Assembly: GCA_964498525.1 (NCBI GenBank)
Contig: CAZCGU010000004.1
Location: 124,001-188,000, forward strand
DNA from: DTU098 sp964498525
GTDB taxonomy: Bacteria > Bacillota > Desulfotomaculia > Desulfotomaculales > Pelotomaculaceae
Length of the DNA: 64,000 nt
Direction: 5' to 3'
The notes under the pieces were generated by a model. The model ran no database searches, was not told the origin of the DNA, and saw nothing but the letters and a program-made list of their open reading frames with translations. Positions 52,550-61,818 of the stretch are shown piece after piece. The first letter of the stretch is position 1; every line of letters starts with the position of its first letter. The position numbers and the translations under genes were made by a program.

Positions 52550-55156
52550 TCAGGCGTTCTCCGCCGGCAGGTTTTCAAAAACCAGTTCCTTCCCCAGGGA
52601 ATCCGTTTCTACCAGGATGCCGCCGCCCTGCTCGTTTTTCCCTTCCAGAATGTAAATCGAAAGGGGGTTCTCCAGACGGCGCTGGATGGTTCTCTTGAGG
52701 GGCCTGGCGCCATAGACGGGATCATATCCCTCTTCAGCCAGCAGCGTCCTGACTCCCGGCGCAACTTCCAGGGCAAGACCCAGTTTGGAAAGCCGTTGGG
52801 CCAATAGCTTAAGCTGGATATCAACAATACTGCTGATTTCCGCCCGGCCCAGATTGTTGAAAACAACCACTTCGTCAATCCGGTTCAAAAATTCGGGCCT
52901 AAAATGCAGTCTCAATTCCTCCATCACGCGGGCCTCCAGTTCCGCCCGGCTGCCGCCTACAAGCTCCCGGAACCACTGCCCTCCCAGGTTCGAGGTCATA
53001 ATAACCACGGTGTTGCGAAAATCCACCGTCCGCCCCTGCCCGTCGGTGAGACGTCCGTCGTCCAGCAGTTGGAGCAGGATATTAAAAACATCGGGATGGG
53101 CTTTTTCTATCTCGTCAAAGAGAATCACCGCGTAGGGACGCCGCCTGACCGCCTCGGTAAGCTGCCCGCCCTCGTCGTAGCCGACGTAACCCGGGGGCGC
53201 CCCAATAAGGCGGGACACGGCGTGCTTCTCCATGTACTCGCTCATATCGTAACGGAGCATAGCCCGTTCGTCGTTGAACAGGAGATGAGCCAGCGCCCTG
53301 GCCAGTTCGGTCTTGCCCACACCGGTGGGACCAAGGAAAATGAACGAACCCATGGGACGGTTGGGATCGGACACGCCGGCCCGGGCCCGCCTAATCGCTT
53401 CCGCCACCACCTGGACCGCCCGGTCCTGGCCCACCACCCGCTCTTTGAGCTGGTCTTCCATTTTCAAAAGTTTCTGGATCTCCCCCTCCAGCATCCGGGA
53501 AACCGGGATGCCGGTCCACTTGGCGACCACCTGGGCGATATCTTCCTCATCCACTTCTTCCTTCAGCATCTTAAGATCCACCTGCAGTTCTTCCAGTTTT
53601 GCATTATACTGACCCAGGCGCTTGCTCAGTTCCGGCATGATGCCGTAACGCAGTTCCGCCGCCCGGCCCAGGTCGGCGTCCCGTTCGGCCGCCTGTTCCG
53701 CCAGCCTGTTTTCCTCAATTTTTTCCTTAATCTCACGGATGCTCTGGATTAGCTCTTTCTCCTGGGACCAGTGTTCCTTGAGCTGACCCATCTTTTCCCT
53801 GAGGGTATCCAGTTCTTCCTCCATTTTGCGGAGTCTTTCCTGGCTTCCCTTATCATCTTCCTTGGCCAGGGCCTGTTTTTCTATCTCCAGCTGCCTGATC
53901 CGGCGGTCAATTTCATCAATTTCCGTGGGCATGCTGTCAATTTCAATCCTTAGCCGGGAGGCAGCCTCGTCAATCAGGTCAATGGCCTTATCCGGGAGAA
54001 AGCGGTCCGCAATGTAGCGGTGGGAAAGTACCGCGGCCGCCACCAAAGCCGCGTCCTTGATGCGCACCCCGTGGTGCACCTCGTATCTCTCCTTCAAACC
54101 CCTAAGGATGGCGATGGTGTCCTCTACCGACGGCTCGCCCACATATACCGGCTGAAACCGCCGTTCCAGGGCGGCGTCCTTTTCGATATGCTTGCGGTAT
54201 TCATCCAGGGTAGTGGCGCCCACACAGTGAAGCTCGCCCCGGGCCAGAGCCGGCTTGAGCATGTTGGCCGCGTCCACGGCGCCCTCCGCGGCCCCCGCCC
54301 CCACCAGGGTATGCAGTTCATCAATGAAAAGCACAATCTCTCCCTGGGCTTCGTTGATTTCCTTTAGTACCGCTTTCAGGCGGTCCTCAAACTCGCCCCT
54401 GTATTTAGAACCCGCTACCAGCCCGCCGATATCCAGGCTGAGCAGGCGCTTATTTTTTAAGCTCTCCGGGATATCCCCGCTCACAATCCGCTGGGCCAGC
54501 CCTTCAGCGATAGCTGTTTTGCCCACACCGGGCTCCCCGATTAAGACCGGGTTATTTTTGGTCCGCCGGGACAGAACCTGGACTACCCTGCGGATCTCCT
54601 CGTCCCTTCCAATTACCGGGTCCATTTTCCCTTTGCGGGCAAGTTCCGTTAAATCCCTGGTAAAACGGTTCAGGGACTGGTACTTGTCTTCCGGGCTTTG
54701 GTCCGTAACCCGCCGGGTACCACGGATTTCCACCAGGGTTTTATAAACCCGGTCCTGGCTCACCCCGTTTGCCTGCAGGATCCTGCCCGCTTCCCCTTCC
54801 CGCCGGGCAAGCATACCCAGCAGCAGGTGTTCGGTGCTCAGGAATTCATCCTTTAACCTTTCGGCCTCCTTCCAGGCCGCTTCAATTATGTCGGAAAGAC
54901 CCTTGGAAAGATAGACACCCCCGGCTCCGTGAACACCGGGCAGACGTTCCAGCGCTGCCTCAACCTGTTCCTTCAAACGGGCCGGCTGAACCTCCAGTTT
55001 TTGCAGAATTTGCGGTACCACACCTTCTTCCTGCTGCAACAGTCCCCAAAGGAGGTGTACCCCTTCCATCTGCTGGTGGCTGTACCTGGACATCAGTGAT
55101 TGGGCCGCTTCAAAAGCTTCCTGGGTTTTCAGAGTCATTTTGTCCATTCTCATCAT
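52550..55156 (-). CDS. clpB: ATP-dependent disaggregase ClpB
   Basis: 868 residues. N-terminal Clp_N repeats (~1-145), AAA+ module 1 (GEPGVGKTAI, FIDELHTLVGAG), the coiled-coil M domain (~405-520) that distinguishes ClpB from ClpA/C, AAA+ module 2 (GPTGVGKTELARAL, FDEIEKAHPDV) and the ClpB C-terminal domain. It lacks a ClpP-docking loop, as expected. Rescues aggregated proteins with DnaK and small heat-shock proteins; hsp20 is directly upstream, so both may respond to the same stress signal. AAAGGAGG 7 nt before ATG 55156. Confidence 0.97.
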   Translation of the reverse strand: MMRMDKMTLKTQEAFEAAQSLMSRYSHQQMEGVHLLWGLLQQEEGVVPQILQKLEVQPARLKEQVEAALERLPGVHGAGGVYLSKGLSDIIEAAWKEAERLKDEFLSTEHLLLGMLARREGEAGRILQANGVSQDRVYKTLVEIRGTRRVTDQSPEDKYQSLNRFTRDLTELARKGKMDPVIGRDEEIRRVVQVLSRRTKNNPVLIGEPGVGKTAIAEGLAQRIVSGDIPESLKNKRLLSLDIGGLVAGSKYRGEFEDRLKAVLKEINEAQGEIVLFIDELHTLVGAGAAEGAVDAANMLKPALARGELHCVGATTLDEYRKHIEKDAALERRFQPVYVGEPSVEDTIAILRGLKERYEVHHGVRIKDAALVAAAVLSHRYIADRFLPDKAIDLIDEAASRLRIEIDSMPTEIDEIDRRIRQLEIEKQALAKEDDKGSQERLRKMEEELDTLREKMGQLKEHWSQEKELIQSIREIKEKIEENRLAEQAAERDADLGRAAELRYGIMPELSKRLGQYNAKLEELQVDLKMLKEEVDEEDIAQVVAKWTGIPVSRMLEGEIQKLLKMEDQLKERVVGQDRAVQVVAEAIRRARAGVSDPNRPMGSFIFLGPTGVGKTELARALAHLLFNDERAMLRYDMSEYMEKHAVSRLIGAPPGYVGYDEGGQLTEAVRRRPYAVILFDEIEKAHPDVFNILLQLLDDGRLTDGQGRTVDFRNTVVIMTSNLGGQWFRELVGGSRAELEARVMEELRLHFRPEFLNRIDEVVVFNNLGRAEISSIVDIQLKLLAQRLSKLGLALEVAPGVRTLLAEEGYDPVYGARPLKRTIQRRLENPLSIYILEGKNEQGGGILVETDSLGKELVFENLPAENA

Positions 55157-55179
55157 GAAATACCTCCTTTAAAGACCGT

Positions 55180-55218
55180 GTTTTACAGAAAAGCGAGGGC
55201 AGTTGCTATTCCCTCGCT
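55180..55218 (-). terminator. Hairpin between hsp20 and clpB
   Basis: AGCGAGGG/CCCTCGCT stem with leftward TTTTCTGTAAAAC tail. It probably stops part of the hsp20 transcript before clpB. Confidence 0.65.
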
Positions 55219-55296
55219 CAATCAACGGCAAAATCAAAACGTTTGCAGCCCTGGACCAAATAAAATATACCTGCAAGAAATACTGCGCTTACAACA

Positions 55297-55746
55297 TTAG
55301 CCTTCAATTTCAACGGTAAATTCCTTTTTCCCGGGCTCCTCTTCCTTAGGCAGGATGATTTCCAGCACACCATCCTGGTAATGGGCTTTTATTTCCTCCC
55401 TTTTTACGGGCAAATCCACGGAAAAAGACCGGATAAAAGAGCCGTAACTGCGCTCGACCCTGAGATAGTTGGCGCCTTCTTCCTTTTCCTCCTGTTTGCG
55501 CTCCGCCTTGATGGTCAGCATATTGTCCTTGTAATTTACCGTTATGTCTTCCTTGTTCATCCCTGGCAGCTCCGCCTTAATCTGGACTGCTTCAGGGGTG
55601 TTCTTAATATCTACGGGAAAGTTGAACCCCTGTTCGAAAGCTCTTTCGGGCGACTTTAGAAAACGGAAGTTATCATCAAAAAGTCTGTTAATTGAGCCCT
55701 GCAATCCTGTCAGTTCGCGAAACGGATCCCATTTTACCAAAGCCAT
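55297..55746 (-). CDS. hsp20: Hsp20/alpha-crystallin small heat-shock protein
   Basis: 149 residues with the alpha-crystallin domain: FPVDIKNTPEAVQIKAELPG, YLRVERSYGSFIRSFSVDLP, and the terminal DGVLEIILPK. ATP-independent holdase that keeps unfolded proteins ready for ClpB/DnaK. GGAGGTG before ATG 55746. Promoter with CtsR-like operator 75-120 bp upstream. Confidence 0.95.
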   Translation of the reverse strand: MALVKWDPFRELTGLQGSINRLFDDNFRFLKSPERAFEQGFNFPVDIKNTPEAVQIKAELPGMNKEDITVNYKDNMLTIKAERKQEEKEEGANYLRVERSYGSFIRSFSVDLPVKREEIKAHYQDGVLEIILPKEEEPGKKEFTVEIEG

Positions 55747-55821
55747 CTTAAAACACCTCCAGATTAATTAAAATTTTTGCTTATGGCCCGCTGTTAAAGT
55801 ATGATTTGGGTTAGGATTGAT

Positions 55822-55869
55822 GTTGACTATCCTTGACCTTAGTATAAAACAAGGCCTCCTGACTGTCAA
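55822..55869 (-). promoter_or_regulatory. Sigma-A promoter with CtsR-like operator for hsp20
   Basis: Leftward: TTGACA (55869-55864), 17 bp, TATACT (55846-55841). Directly after the -10 box come two heptads in direct repeat, GGTCAAG-GAT-AGTCAAC (55838-55822), matching the CtsR consensus at 6 of 7 positions each with the required NAN spacer. A repressor there would cover the transcription start. Confidence 0.75.
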
Positions 55870-56009
55870 GATGTCTTTATGGCTTTTTTTAGATAATTAT
55901 CCCCCTATTATTTGACATTTAAACTTGGGCAGGTTGGGCTGTCTTCTTCCGGTCGCGCCCGAAATGTTGTATAATTTTAAAAACAACTGCTGTAAAGGAT
56001 GAAGCTTAA

Positions 56010-56102
56010 TTGCCTGTGCTTATTGGGAGTGTTTTGATACTTGGTTTTTTAATCGGGGTGGCCGTTGTATTATATTTCCAAAACAGACCTCCCCGCCGCT
56101 AA
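56010..56102 (+). CDS. Possible 30-residue membrane peptide
   Basis: TTG start 56010 with AAAGGA about 10 nt upstream; product has one helix (VLIGSVLILGFLIGVAVVLY) and a basic end (FQNRPPRR), so N-out/C-in orientation is expected. No family recognised. Could be chance, but codon use and the positive-inside end look real. The region 55870-56009 and 56103-56482 around it has no other supported gene; a CCCC...GGGG mini-hairpin lies at ~56142. Confidence 0.35.
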   Translation: MPVLIGSVLILGFLIGVAVVLYFQNRPPRR

Positions 56103-56482
56103 TGGCCATAGAACCGAAAAAAGAACCTGATAAAAAAACCCCGCCTGGGGATTTAAGAACAACACTTAAATGAACAGCTTCAAAATGTCGAGGTCAAGGG
56201 AAAAACCAGCATTTTCAAACGCAATTGCTTGGCCTGGCCGGCTTTTTTATTTTTATCCATAAATATACCGATTTTTACGGCAATTACAAACCCTCATCCG
56301 GCAGTCCAAAACAGGAGACAGCAGCCTTTTTTACGCCCGGAATTCACAGTTTCCGGGCTTGTTTTCACCCGGGCGCCCGGCGTCTGAAACAACCCCAACT
56401 TTTTGCCGGCAAAAAAGTAAAAAAGGAAATATTCGGGGCAATACAAGCATAGATTAGCAGCAAAAAGAAAGGGGGGAGCAAG

Positions 56483-56899
56483 ATGAGGATCTTCAACGCT
56501 GCCGTGGCCGGCCTGATTGCCGCTTTTCTTCTTTACTACCTGATTTCCCTGGGCAACACCAAAGCCGCCCTTTACTTCTTTCCGGCGGGTTGGGTAATTT
56601 TTACCTTTATATTTAACCGCGGGGCGGAATCAATCCGAAAAATCTGGGCCAGGGCCTGCCTTGCCGCCGCTGTTGAATGCCTGATTATTCCCGCAGCAGC
56701 CTTGATTCTGCCGCTGTTTTACGGGCAGCAGTCCGTACAGGCCGCCAAGCAGGGTGCACTGACAGCGGGACAAACCGCCGGTTCGGCCATAGGCGGCGGA
56801 ATAATTAATATGCTTACGGGATATACCGGAATTTTGATTGGATTTGTGCTCCTGGCTGCAGCCTATTTTTCCCTTAAGCCTGTCAGAAGAAGGCGCTAG
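56483..56899 (+). CDS. Membrane protein, unknown function, 138 residues
   Basis: Four predicted membrane helices: 6-24, 28-45, 58-78 and 113-132, separated by a Gln/Ala/Gly loop (QSVQAAKQGALTAGQTAGSA), and an Arg-rich tail (KPVRRRR). GGGGGGAG 6 nt before ATG 56483. Family not recognised. Confidence 0.75.
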   Translation: MRIFNAAVAGLIAAFLLYYLISLGNTKAALYFFPAGWVIFTFIFNRGAESIRKIWARACLAAAVECLIIPAAALILPLFYGQQSVQAAKQGALTAGQTAGSAIGGGIINMLTGYTGILIGFVLLAAAYFSLKPVRRRR

Positions 56900-56918
56900 C
56901 AGTCTGTTAACACTATTT

Positions 56919-57137
56919 TTACAGTTCTTTCCCGGCAAATTCCAAGTCGGTAATCCCGGGCATGTAGTGGCCAACCAGCAAAATATGTTGTTCTGGTTTA
57001 AGAGTTAACAAGGCACCAGGGAAAACCGGCTTTTCCCCGACTTCAACCTGCTTTTTTACAACCGGGCCCCCCAAAGGTCCGGCTGTTTTCTTTTCCAGGA
57101 AGGAGTCCCGGGGGATAAAAAAAGCAGCCGTCCCCCT
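56919..57137 (-). other. Open frame without start codon, possible gene remnant
   Basis: In the 400-bp gap 56900-57299 a leftward frame of 72 codons is open and reads like protein (AAFFIPRDSFLEKKTAGPLG ... HILLVGHYMPGITDLEFAGK), but no start or ribosome site precedes it; upstream the sequence NAASVGDISMVTGRVSFKGG is in another frame across a T7 run. It may be a frameshifted gene. I do not recognise it. Confidence 0.3.
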
Positions 57138-57299
57138 TTAAAGGATACCCGCCCTGTCACCATACTGATGTCGCCAACGGAAGCGGCGTTTTATCCGGGC
57201 GCCGGTAAACCTGCCATTACTCCCAAATTCTCTTTTTATCCCATGCCCATGGACACCGCTAGTAACCCCAACCCTTGACACCGGCTTGCCCGTAAATGC

Positions 57300-57608
57300 T
57301 TACCCTTCCTCAACAGCTTTGAATAATCTTCGGATGTAGAGTTTACCTGTGTTGCTCCTGGGAATACTGTCCCTGTATTCAATAATACCGCTCATATTTT
57401 TGCTGTTCAGCTTTTTCAAAAAAAAGGCTTCCAGGCGGTCGGGATCAAAGACCCCCGGCCCCGGTACCACATAGGCCTTCACAACCTCCCCCACGGCCGG
57501 GCCCGGCAAAACGGCCACATCCGCAACACACGGATATGTCAGCAAGTAATCCTCCAATTCCCGGTAATTAAAAATAGTCCCCTCGGGGTAGTTAATTTTA
57601 TGCGTCAT
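57300..57608 (-). CDS. Stand-alone AMP-binding enzyme C-terminal domain
   Basis: 102 residues that match only the small C-terminal domain of acyl-CoA synthetases: VADVAVLPGPAVGEVVKAYV, and IPRSNTGKLYIRRL with the catalytic Lys. The large N-terminal ATP domain is absent. Yet it has its own ATG (57608) and AGAGGG 8 nt upstream, so it seems expressed. It may be a relic of a degraded synthetase or a small partner; the true acetyl-CoA synthetase lies 1.1 kb away on the other strand. Confidence 0.7.
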   Translation of the reverse strand: MTHKINYPEGTIFNYRELEDYLLTYPCVADVAVLPGPAVGEVVKAYVVPGPGVFDPDRLEAFFLKKLNSKNMSGIIEYRDSIPRSNTGKLYIRRLFKAVEEG

Positions 57609-57822
57609 TTTAAAACCCTCTTATCTCTCGCCTGAAATATTGGTCATCCAATGTCAGTTTATCCATTATATTCTGATTATTTATATTCTGACAATTCGTT
57701 AAAAATCCTTTCGGCGTTAAACAAAAAAGTTTGCTCATTTTAGCCGGAATGTGCTTTTCTTGAATTTTTTTCATAAAGATGTGCCAAACTATGTTAAAGC
57801 ATAAAGGAGGTGGAGAAAAGTA

Positions 57823-58041
57823 ATGCAGCTTACGGAAATGGAGCTCTTTCATGTCGAGGAACAATTGCGGTCCGAAGCGCTGGCCATTGCCAAATCCCTG
57901 GCCTTCGCCAGCCAATCGACCGACCCCAGGCTGCAACAGGTGTATTCCAGAGCAGCCGAAAGGCATCGAACCCATTATGAAACAATTTTAAAAAACGTAC
58001 AAAGCATTGCGCCGCAGGGTCAATTCCAGACGCAGTACTAA
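57823..58041 (+). CDS. Small spore-coat-associated helical protein
   Basis: 72 residues, helical, beginning MQLTEMELFHVEEQLRSEAL. The pattern (ELFHVEEQL, YETILKNVQ) resembles the N-terminal half of CotF-type coat proteins. AAAGGAGGTGG 12 nt upstream. Gene spacing (13 bp) shows that it forms an operon with the CotF gene that follows; the two may be a split version of the single coat gene at 17842. Confidence 0.75.
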   Translation: MQLTEMELFHVEEQLRSEALAIAKSLAFASQSTDPRLQQVYSRAAERHRTHYETILKNVQSIAPQGQFQTQY

Positions 58042-58054
58042 GGAGGTGTTAGAA

Positions 58055-58495
58055 GTGCTTGATGAAAGAGAACGTCTGCAAGATTCGCTGGTCACTCAAA
58101 AACACATCGCCCACGGCTACAACTGCGCAGCCGGGGAAGCCGCCAACCCCCAGCTAATGGACGCCTTTATGAACATCCTGAGGGACGAACACCAGATTCA
58201 ATATGAAATTTTTAACGAGATGAGAGTTCGTGGCTGGTACCAGCCAAAGGAAGCCAACATGAACGATATCCGTCAGAGTTTCAGCAAATGGAGCCAGGAA
58301 CTCCAGCAGGTTCACAGCAATACCATGCGGGCCGGCGCTAAACAGGTCGGCGCCCAACAAACAGGCATCCAGTCCCCCGGTTACCAGACGGGAATTCCCC
58401 AGTACGGTTTTCAAACCGGAGTGGGGATGCCGCAACAACCAGGCGACATCCAACAACAAAACATGTACCGCTCCCCTCAAAATCCAGTGATTTAG
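58055..58495 (+). CDS. CotF-family spore coat protein
   Basis: 146 residues. Coat_F helical domain (LVTQKHIAHGYNCAAGEAAN ... IQYEIFNEMRVRGWYQPKEA) followed by a low-complexity tail rich in Gln, Gly and Pro. Start GTG 58055 with AAGGAGGTG 7 nt upstream; a longer frame from 58007 overlaps the previous gene. Ends before a terminator. Confidence 0.85.
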   Translation: MLDERERLQDSLVTQKHIAHGYNCAAGEAANPQLMDAFMNILRDEHQIQYEIFNEMRVRGWYQPKEANMNDIRQSFSKWSQELQQVHSNTMRAGAKQVGAQQTGIQSPGYQTGIPQYGFQTGVGMPQQPGDIQQQNMYRSPQNPVI

Positions 58496-58507
58496 ATTAA
58501 CATCCCA

Positions 58508-58536
58508 CCCCCCTATTACGGGGGTTTTCCTTTTTT
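58508..58536 (+). terminator. Intrinsic terminator after the coat operon
   Basis: CCCCC/GGGGG stem with loop TATTAC, then TTTTCCTTTTTT. Confidence 0.75.
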
Positions 58537-58762
58537 CCTCCTTCCTGCATATACCTGTTGTTTACGGGTTAGATAACCATTTAACCTTGGGATATTGCAT
58601 TTGAACTACTTTATCCGATAACTAGGAACAAAATGATTAAAACGACAGGTAAAATAGTGTATGATAGAATAGCGCCCGGTTGGGGAATAACAGTCGTTGA
58701 CCTAAACCACTGTGCGTCAAAAAAGCATAATCCTATCGGGACATGAGGGAGTGAACTTAAAA

Positions 58763-60766
58763 ATGAGTGTAGAAAAAGAAAAAGACGCTTATGTAAAATC
58801 CTTGCTTACAGAAAATAGGGTCTTTCCCCCGCCGCAGGAATTTGTTCAGAAAGCCCGGATTAAAAGCCGGGAACAGTACGATCTAATGTGGCGGAAATCC
58901 ATAGAAAACCCGGACGAGTTCTGGGGGGAGATGGCGGAAGAACATATTGACTGGTACAAAAAATGGGACGCGGTTGAAGAATACAGCTTTGTGGATGATG
59001 TTTACGTACGCTACTACCGGGGCGCCAGGCTCAACGCCTCTTATAACTGCCTGGATCGTCATTTGAATAGCTGGCGAAGGAATAAAGCGGCCCTTATCTG
59101 GCAGGGAGAGCCCTTGGGGGAAAGCCGGACCTACACCTACCAGCAGCTGCACCGGGAAGTGAGCAAGTTCGCCAATGTTTTAAAAAACCTGGGCGTGAAA
59201 AAAGGTGACTGCGTCACCGTCTACCTGCCGATGATACCCGAGCTGGTTATCACCTTGCTGGCCTGCGCCAGAATCGGCGCCATCCACAGCGCTGTGTTCG
59301 GAGGTTTCAGCGCCGAGGCGCTGCGCGACAGAATCCTGGACTCCCGCTCGAAAACGCTGGTTACCTGTAATTATTCCCTGCGGGCCGGAAAAAGTATCTG
59401 CAGCAAAGATAACGCCGACCTGGCCATGACAGCCTGCGAAGATGTGCAAAACTGCATAGTTGTAAATAGATTGGACAGGGACTGCTCCATGACGCCGGGG
59501 CGCGACCATTACTGGCACGAACTGATGAGCGCGGCTTCCCCCGACTGCGAACCGGAACAAATGGATGCGGAGGATCCCCTCTTTATCCTTTACACCAGCG
59601 GGAGTACCGGCAAACCCAAGGGAGTCCTGCATACCACAGGCGGGTATATGGTCTATACAACGGCCACCTTCAAGTACGTTTTCGACTGCCGGGACGAGGA
59701 CGTATACTGGTGCACGGCGGACATCGGCTGGGTCACCGGTCACAGCTACATTGTTTACGGGCCCCTGTCAGCCGGAGCCACAACCCTGATGTTTGAAGGC
59801 GTACCTCACTATCCCCAGCCCGACAGGTACTGGGAAATCGTAGAAAAATACCGGGTTAACATCTTTTATACCGCGCCTACCGCCCTTCGCTCCATGATGA
59901 AATCCGGCAACCAGTGGCCTCTGGGCCGGGATTTAAGCAGCTTGCGGTTGCTGGGATCGGTTGGCGAACCCATTAATCCCGAGGCCTGGATCTGGTACCA
60001 CGAAATCATCGGCAAGGAACAGGCCCCCGTTGTGGATACCTGGTGGCAGACTGAAACAGGAGGGGTTTTAATCACCCCGCTGCCGGGGTGTACTCCCACC
60101 AAACCCGGCTCGGCAACAATCCCTTTCTTTGGCGTAAACCCCAAAATTATACGTCAGGACGGAAGCGAGGCCAGAGTCAACGAAGGGGGTTACCTGGTCA
60201 TCACCAAGCCCTGGCCCGGCATTATGCGCGGAGTTTACGGCGATCCCGAAAGGTTTAAGAATACGTATTTCGTCCAGTACCCCGGCCTTTATTTTACAGG
60301 TGACGGCGCCCGCAGGGATGAAGACGGTTACTTCTGGCTGATGGGGCGGGTGGATGACGTAATTAACGTTTCCGGACACAGGATGGGTACGGCCGAACTG
60401 GAAAGCATCCTGGTTGCTCATCCGAAAGTGGCGGAATCAGCCGTTGTAGGCTACCCCCATAACATTAAAGGTGAGGGCATTTACGCCTACATAACAGTTA
60501 AAGACGGCGTAGAGGTAACGGAGGGGTTGCGCCGGGAGCTCATTGAGCATGTCCGCAAAGAAATTGGTCCCATTGCCTCGCCGGATGTGGTTCACTTCGC
60601 CAACGCCCTGCCCAAGACCAGGAGCGGTAAAATCATGCGGAGGATCCTGAGGAAAATTGCCGCCGGCGAAATTGACCAGCTCGGTGATACCACCACCCTG
60701 GCGGATCCCGGGGTTGTCAGAAGCCTTGTGGTAAAGTACACGGAAATATTAAAAACAGCCAAATAG
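58763..60766 (+). CDS. acs: Acetyl-CoA synthetase (AMP-forming)
   Basis: 667 residues. Makes acetyl-CoA (or propionyl-CoA) from the acid, ATP and CoA. Acs-specific N-terminal domain, P-loop-like YTSGSTGKPKG, WWQTETGG, and the A10 motif RSGKIMRRIL with the catalytic Lys that is a target of acetylation in homologues. Start ATG 58763 with GGGAGTG 9 nt upstream; the 17-codon extension to 58712 is not supported. Single gene; its small substitution pattern (SIHSAVFGGFSAEALRDRI-type block) is standard. Confidence 0.95.
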   Translation: MSVEKEKDAYVKSLLTENRVFPPPQEFVQKARIKSREQYDLMWRKSIENPDEFWGEMAEEHIDWYKKWDAVEEYSFVDDVYVRYYRGARLNASYNCLDRHLNSWRRNKAALIWQGEPLGESRTYTYQQLHREVSKFANVLKNLGVKKGDCVTVYLPMIPELVITLLACARIGAIHSAVFGGFSAEALRDRILDSRSKTLVTCNYSLRAGKSICSKDNADLAMTACEDVQNCIVVNRLDRDCSMTPGRDHYWHELMSAASPDCEPEQMDAEDPLFILYTSGSTGKPKGVLHTTGGYMVYTTATFKYVFDCRDEDVYWCTADIGWVTGHSYIVYGPLSAGATTLMFEGVPHYPQPDRYWEIVEKYRVNIFYTAPTALRSMMKSGNQWPLGRDLSSLRLLGSVGEPINPEAWIWYHEIIGKEQAPVVDTWWQTETGGVLITPLPGCTPTKPGSATIPFFGVNPKIIRQDGSEARVNEGGYLVITKPWPGIMRGVYGDPERFKNTYFVQYPGLYFTGDGARRDEDGYFWLMGRVDDVINVSGHRMGTAELESILVAHPKVAESAVVGYPHNIKGEGIYAYITVKDGVEVTEGLRRELIEHVRKEIGPIASPDVVHFANALPKTRSGKIMRRILRKIAAGEIDQLGDTTTLADPGVVRSLVVKYTEILKTAK

Positions 60767-61139
60767 AAGGACCCTCTGCATCTAATAAATCGTTTAAATC
60801 ATGCTGCCCCCCGGGATAAAAGGCGCTTCGGGGCAGCTCGACAATGTCTTTGCCGGGATCTGCCGGTTTTTACCTGATGCAGGTTAGGCCGGGAATGCCA
60901 CTTTGCGGGGCAGGAGTCCACAACATCCTGCCCTGCCGCCTTTCAGGCGAAAAAGGTAAGGCTAAATAGAAAGCTCCCACCTTTTCTCAAAAATATACAT
61001 TAATAAAAACCTATAATCTATTATTAAAACCTATGGAACAATATAATCTCCGTTTACGTCATAATTATAAAGAAAGTAATGTAAGACTTGTCCTCTTGTG
61101 GCTATTTCTGAAACAGGCGATGGAATTGGGGGAGTTTTG
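60767..61139. other. Non-coding gap with two strong hairpins
   Basis: GCTGCCCC/GGGGCAGC (60802-60838) and GCGGGGCAGGA/TCCTGCC-GCCGC (60904-60941) can both fold; neither has a T tract. An AT-rich stretch at 60990-61060 with repeated TATAAT-like boxes is the probable promoter of the next gene. Confidence 0.4.
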
Positions 61140-61721
61140 ATGTTGCTAGAAAGGTTTTTCAATAAGTTTTTGCGGGGGTTGATTGTTGCCTTTGTTTTGG
61201 TCTTTACCTGCGCAGCCGGGTGCTACGCCAGTAACGGCGGGGCCAGCATCACCATTAACGGGGCAAGGTTGGACCTTACGGGAGTAACCCAGAACGGGCA
61301 GGTGATGGTACCCCTGGAAGAACTGACCCGGGCCCTGGGTGGCTCGTATAGCCTGGATCCAGCCGGCAAATCAGCCGCAATCAGACTGCCGGGCCTGAAT
61401 TGGCCCCCCGGGGATGATTTGATTGACAACTGTACCATTGATGTTAATAAAATTACGGAAGGAATCAGCCTGCTCACCCTGAGTGGTGAAGTCAAAAACA
61501 CCAGCACCTGCAAACTCACTTCACTTACCGTATACGGCAAGCTGCTGGATAAGAAGGGGGAAGAATTAACCAGGTCCTTTACTTACAACCTCACCCCGGC
61601 TCAACTCTTACCCGGAGAAAAAGGAAGCTTTGAAATAATTTTCTGGGACTATAAAAAATACAAAGACAGCAATACCAGATACGCGGTATATGTCCAGGGT
61701 TTTTCCCCGGGGGAAAACTAA
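61140..61721 (+). CDS. Secreted protein with copper-amine-oxidase-like N-terminal domain
   Basis: 193 residues. Signal peptide of ~30 residues (LIVAFVLVFTCAAGCYAS); a lipid-modified Cys is possible but the box is weak. Residues ~35-80 are the stalk-like domain common in Firmicute secreted proteins (ITINGARLDL, VMVPLEELTRALGG). The rest (SGEVKNTSTCKLTSLTVYGK ... LLPGEKGSFEI) is an FxLYD-type beta domain. Extracellular, role unknown. ATG 61140 with GGGGGAG 6 nt upstream; earlier in-frame starts are not supported. Confidence 0.78.
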   Translation: MLLERFFNKFLRGLIVAFVLVFTCAAGCYASNGGASITINGARLDLTGVTQNGQVMVPLEELTRALGGSYSLDPAGKSAAIRLPGLNWPPGDDLIDNCTIDVNKITEGISLLTLSGEVKNTSTCKLTSLTVYGKLLDKKGEELTRSFTYNLTPAQLLPGEKGSFEIIFWDYKKYKDSNTRYAVYVQGFSPGEN

Positions 61722-61782
61722 AGGCGAGCAGCGAACAAGCGGGATCCTTATTATCCCGAAAATAAAGTCTCCTCTAACAGGT

Positions 61783-61812
61783 AAAACCCCCTGCTTGTCC
61801 GCAGGGGGTTTT
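61783..61812. terminator. Bidirectional intrinsic terminator
   Basis: 12-bp perfect stem AAAACCCCCTGC/GCAGGGGGTTTT between the rightward secreted-protein gene and the leftward Nfu gene. Confidence 0.85.
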
Positions 61813-61818
61813 AAGACT

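Noticed and set aside
52288..52578. Leftward 96-codon frame after clpB
   Set aside because: Starts within clpB, has no ribosome site, and contains the clpB terminator.
55157..55920. CIRCE element upstream of hsp20 or clpB
   Set aside because: No TTAGCACTC-N9-GAGTGCTAA match; the CtsR-like repeat explains control better.
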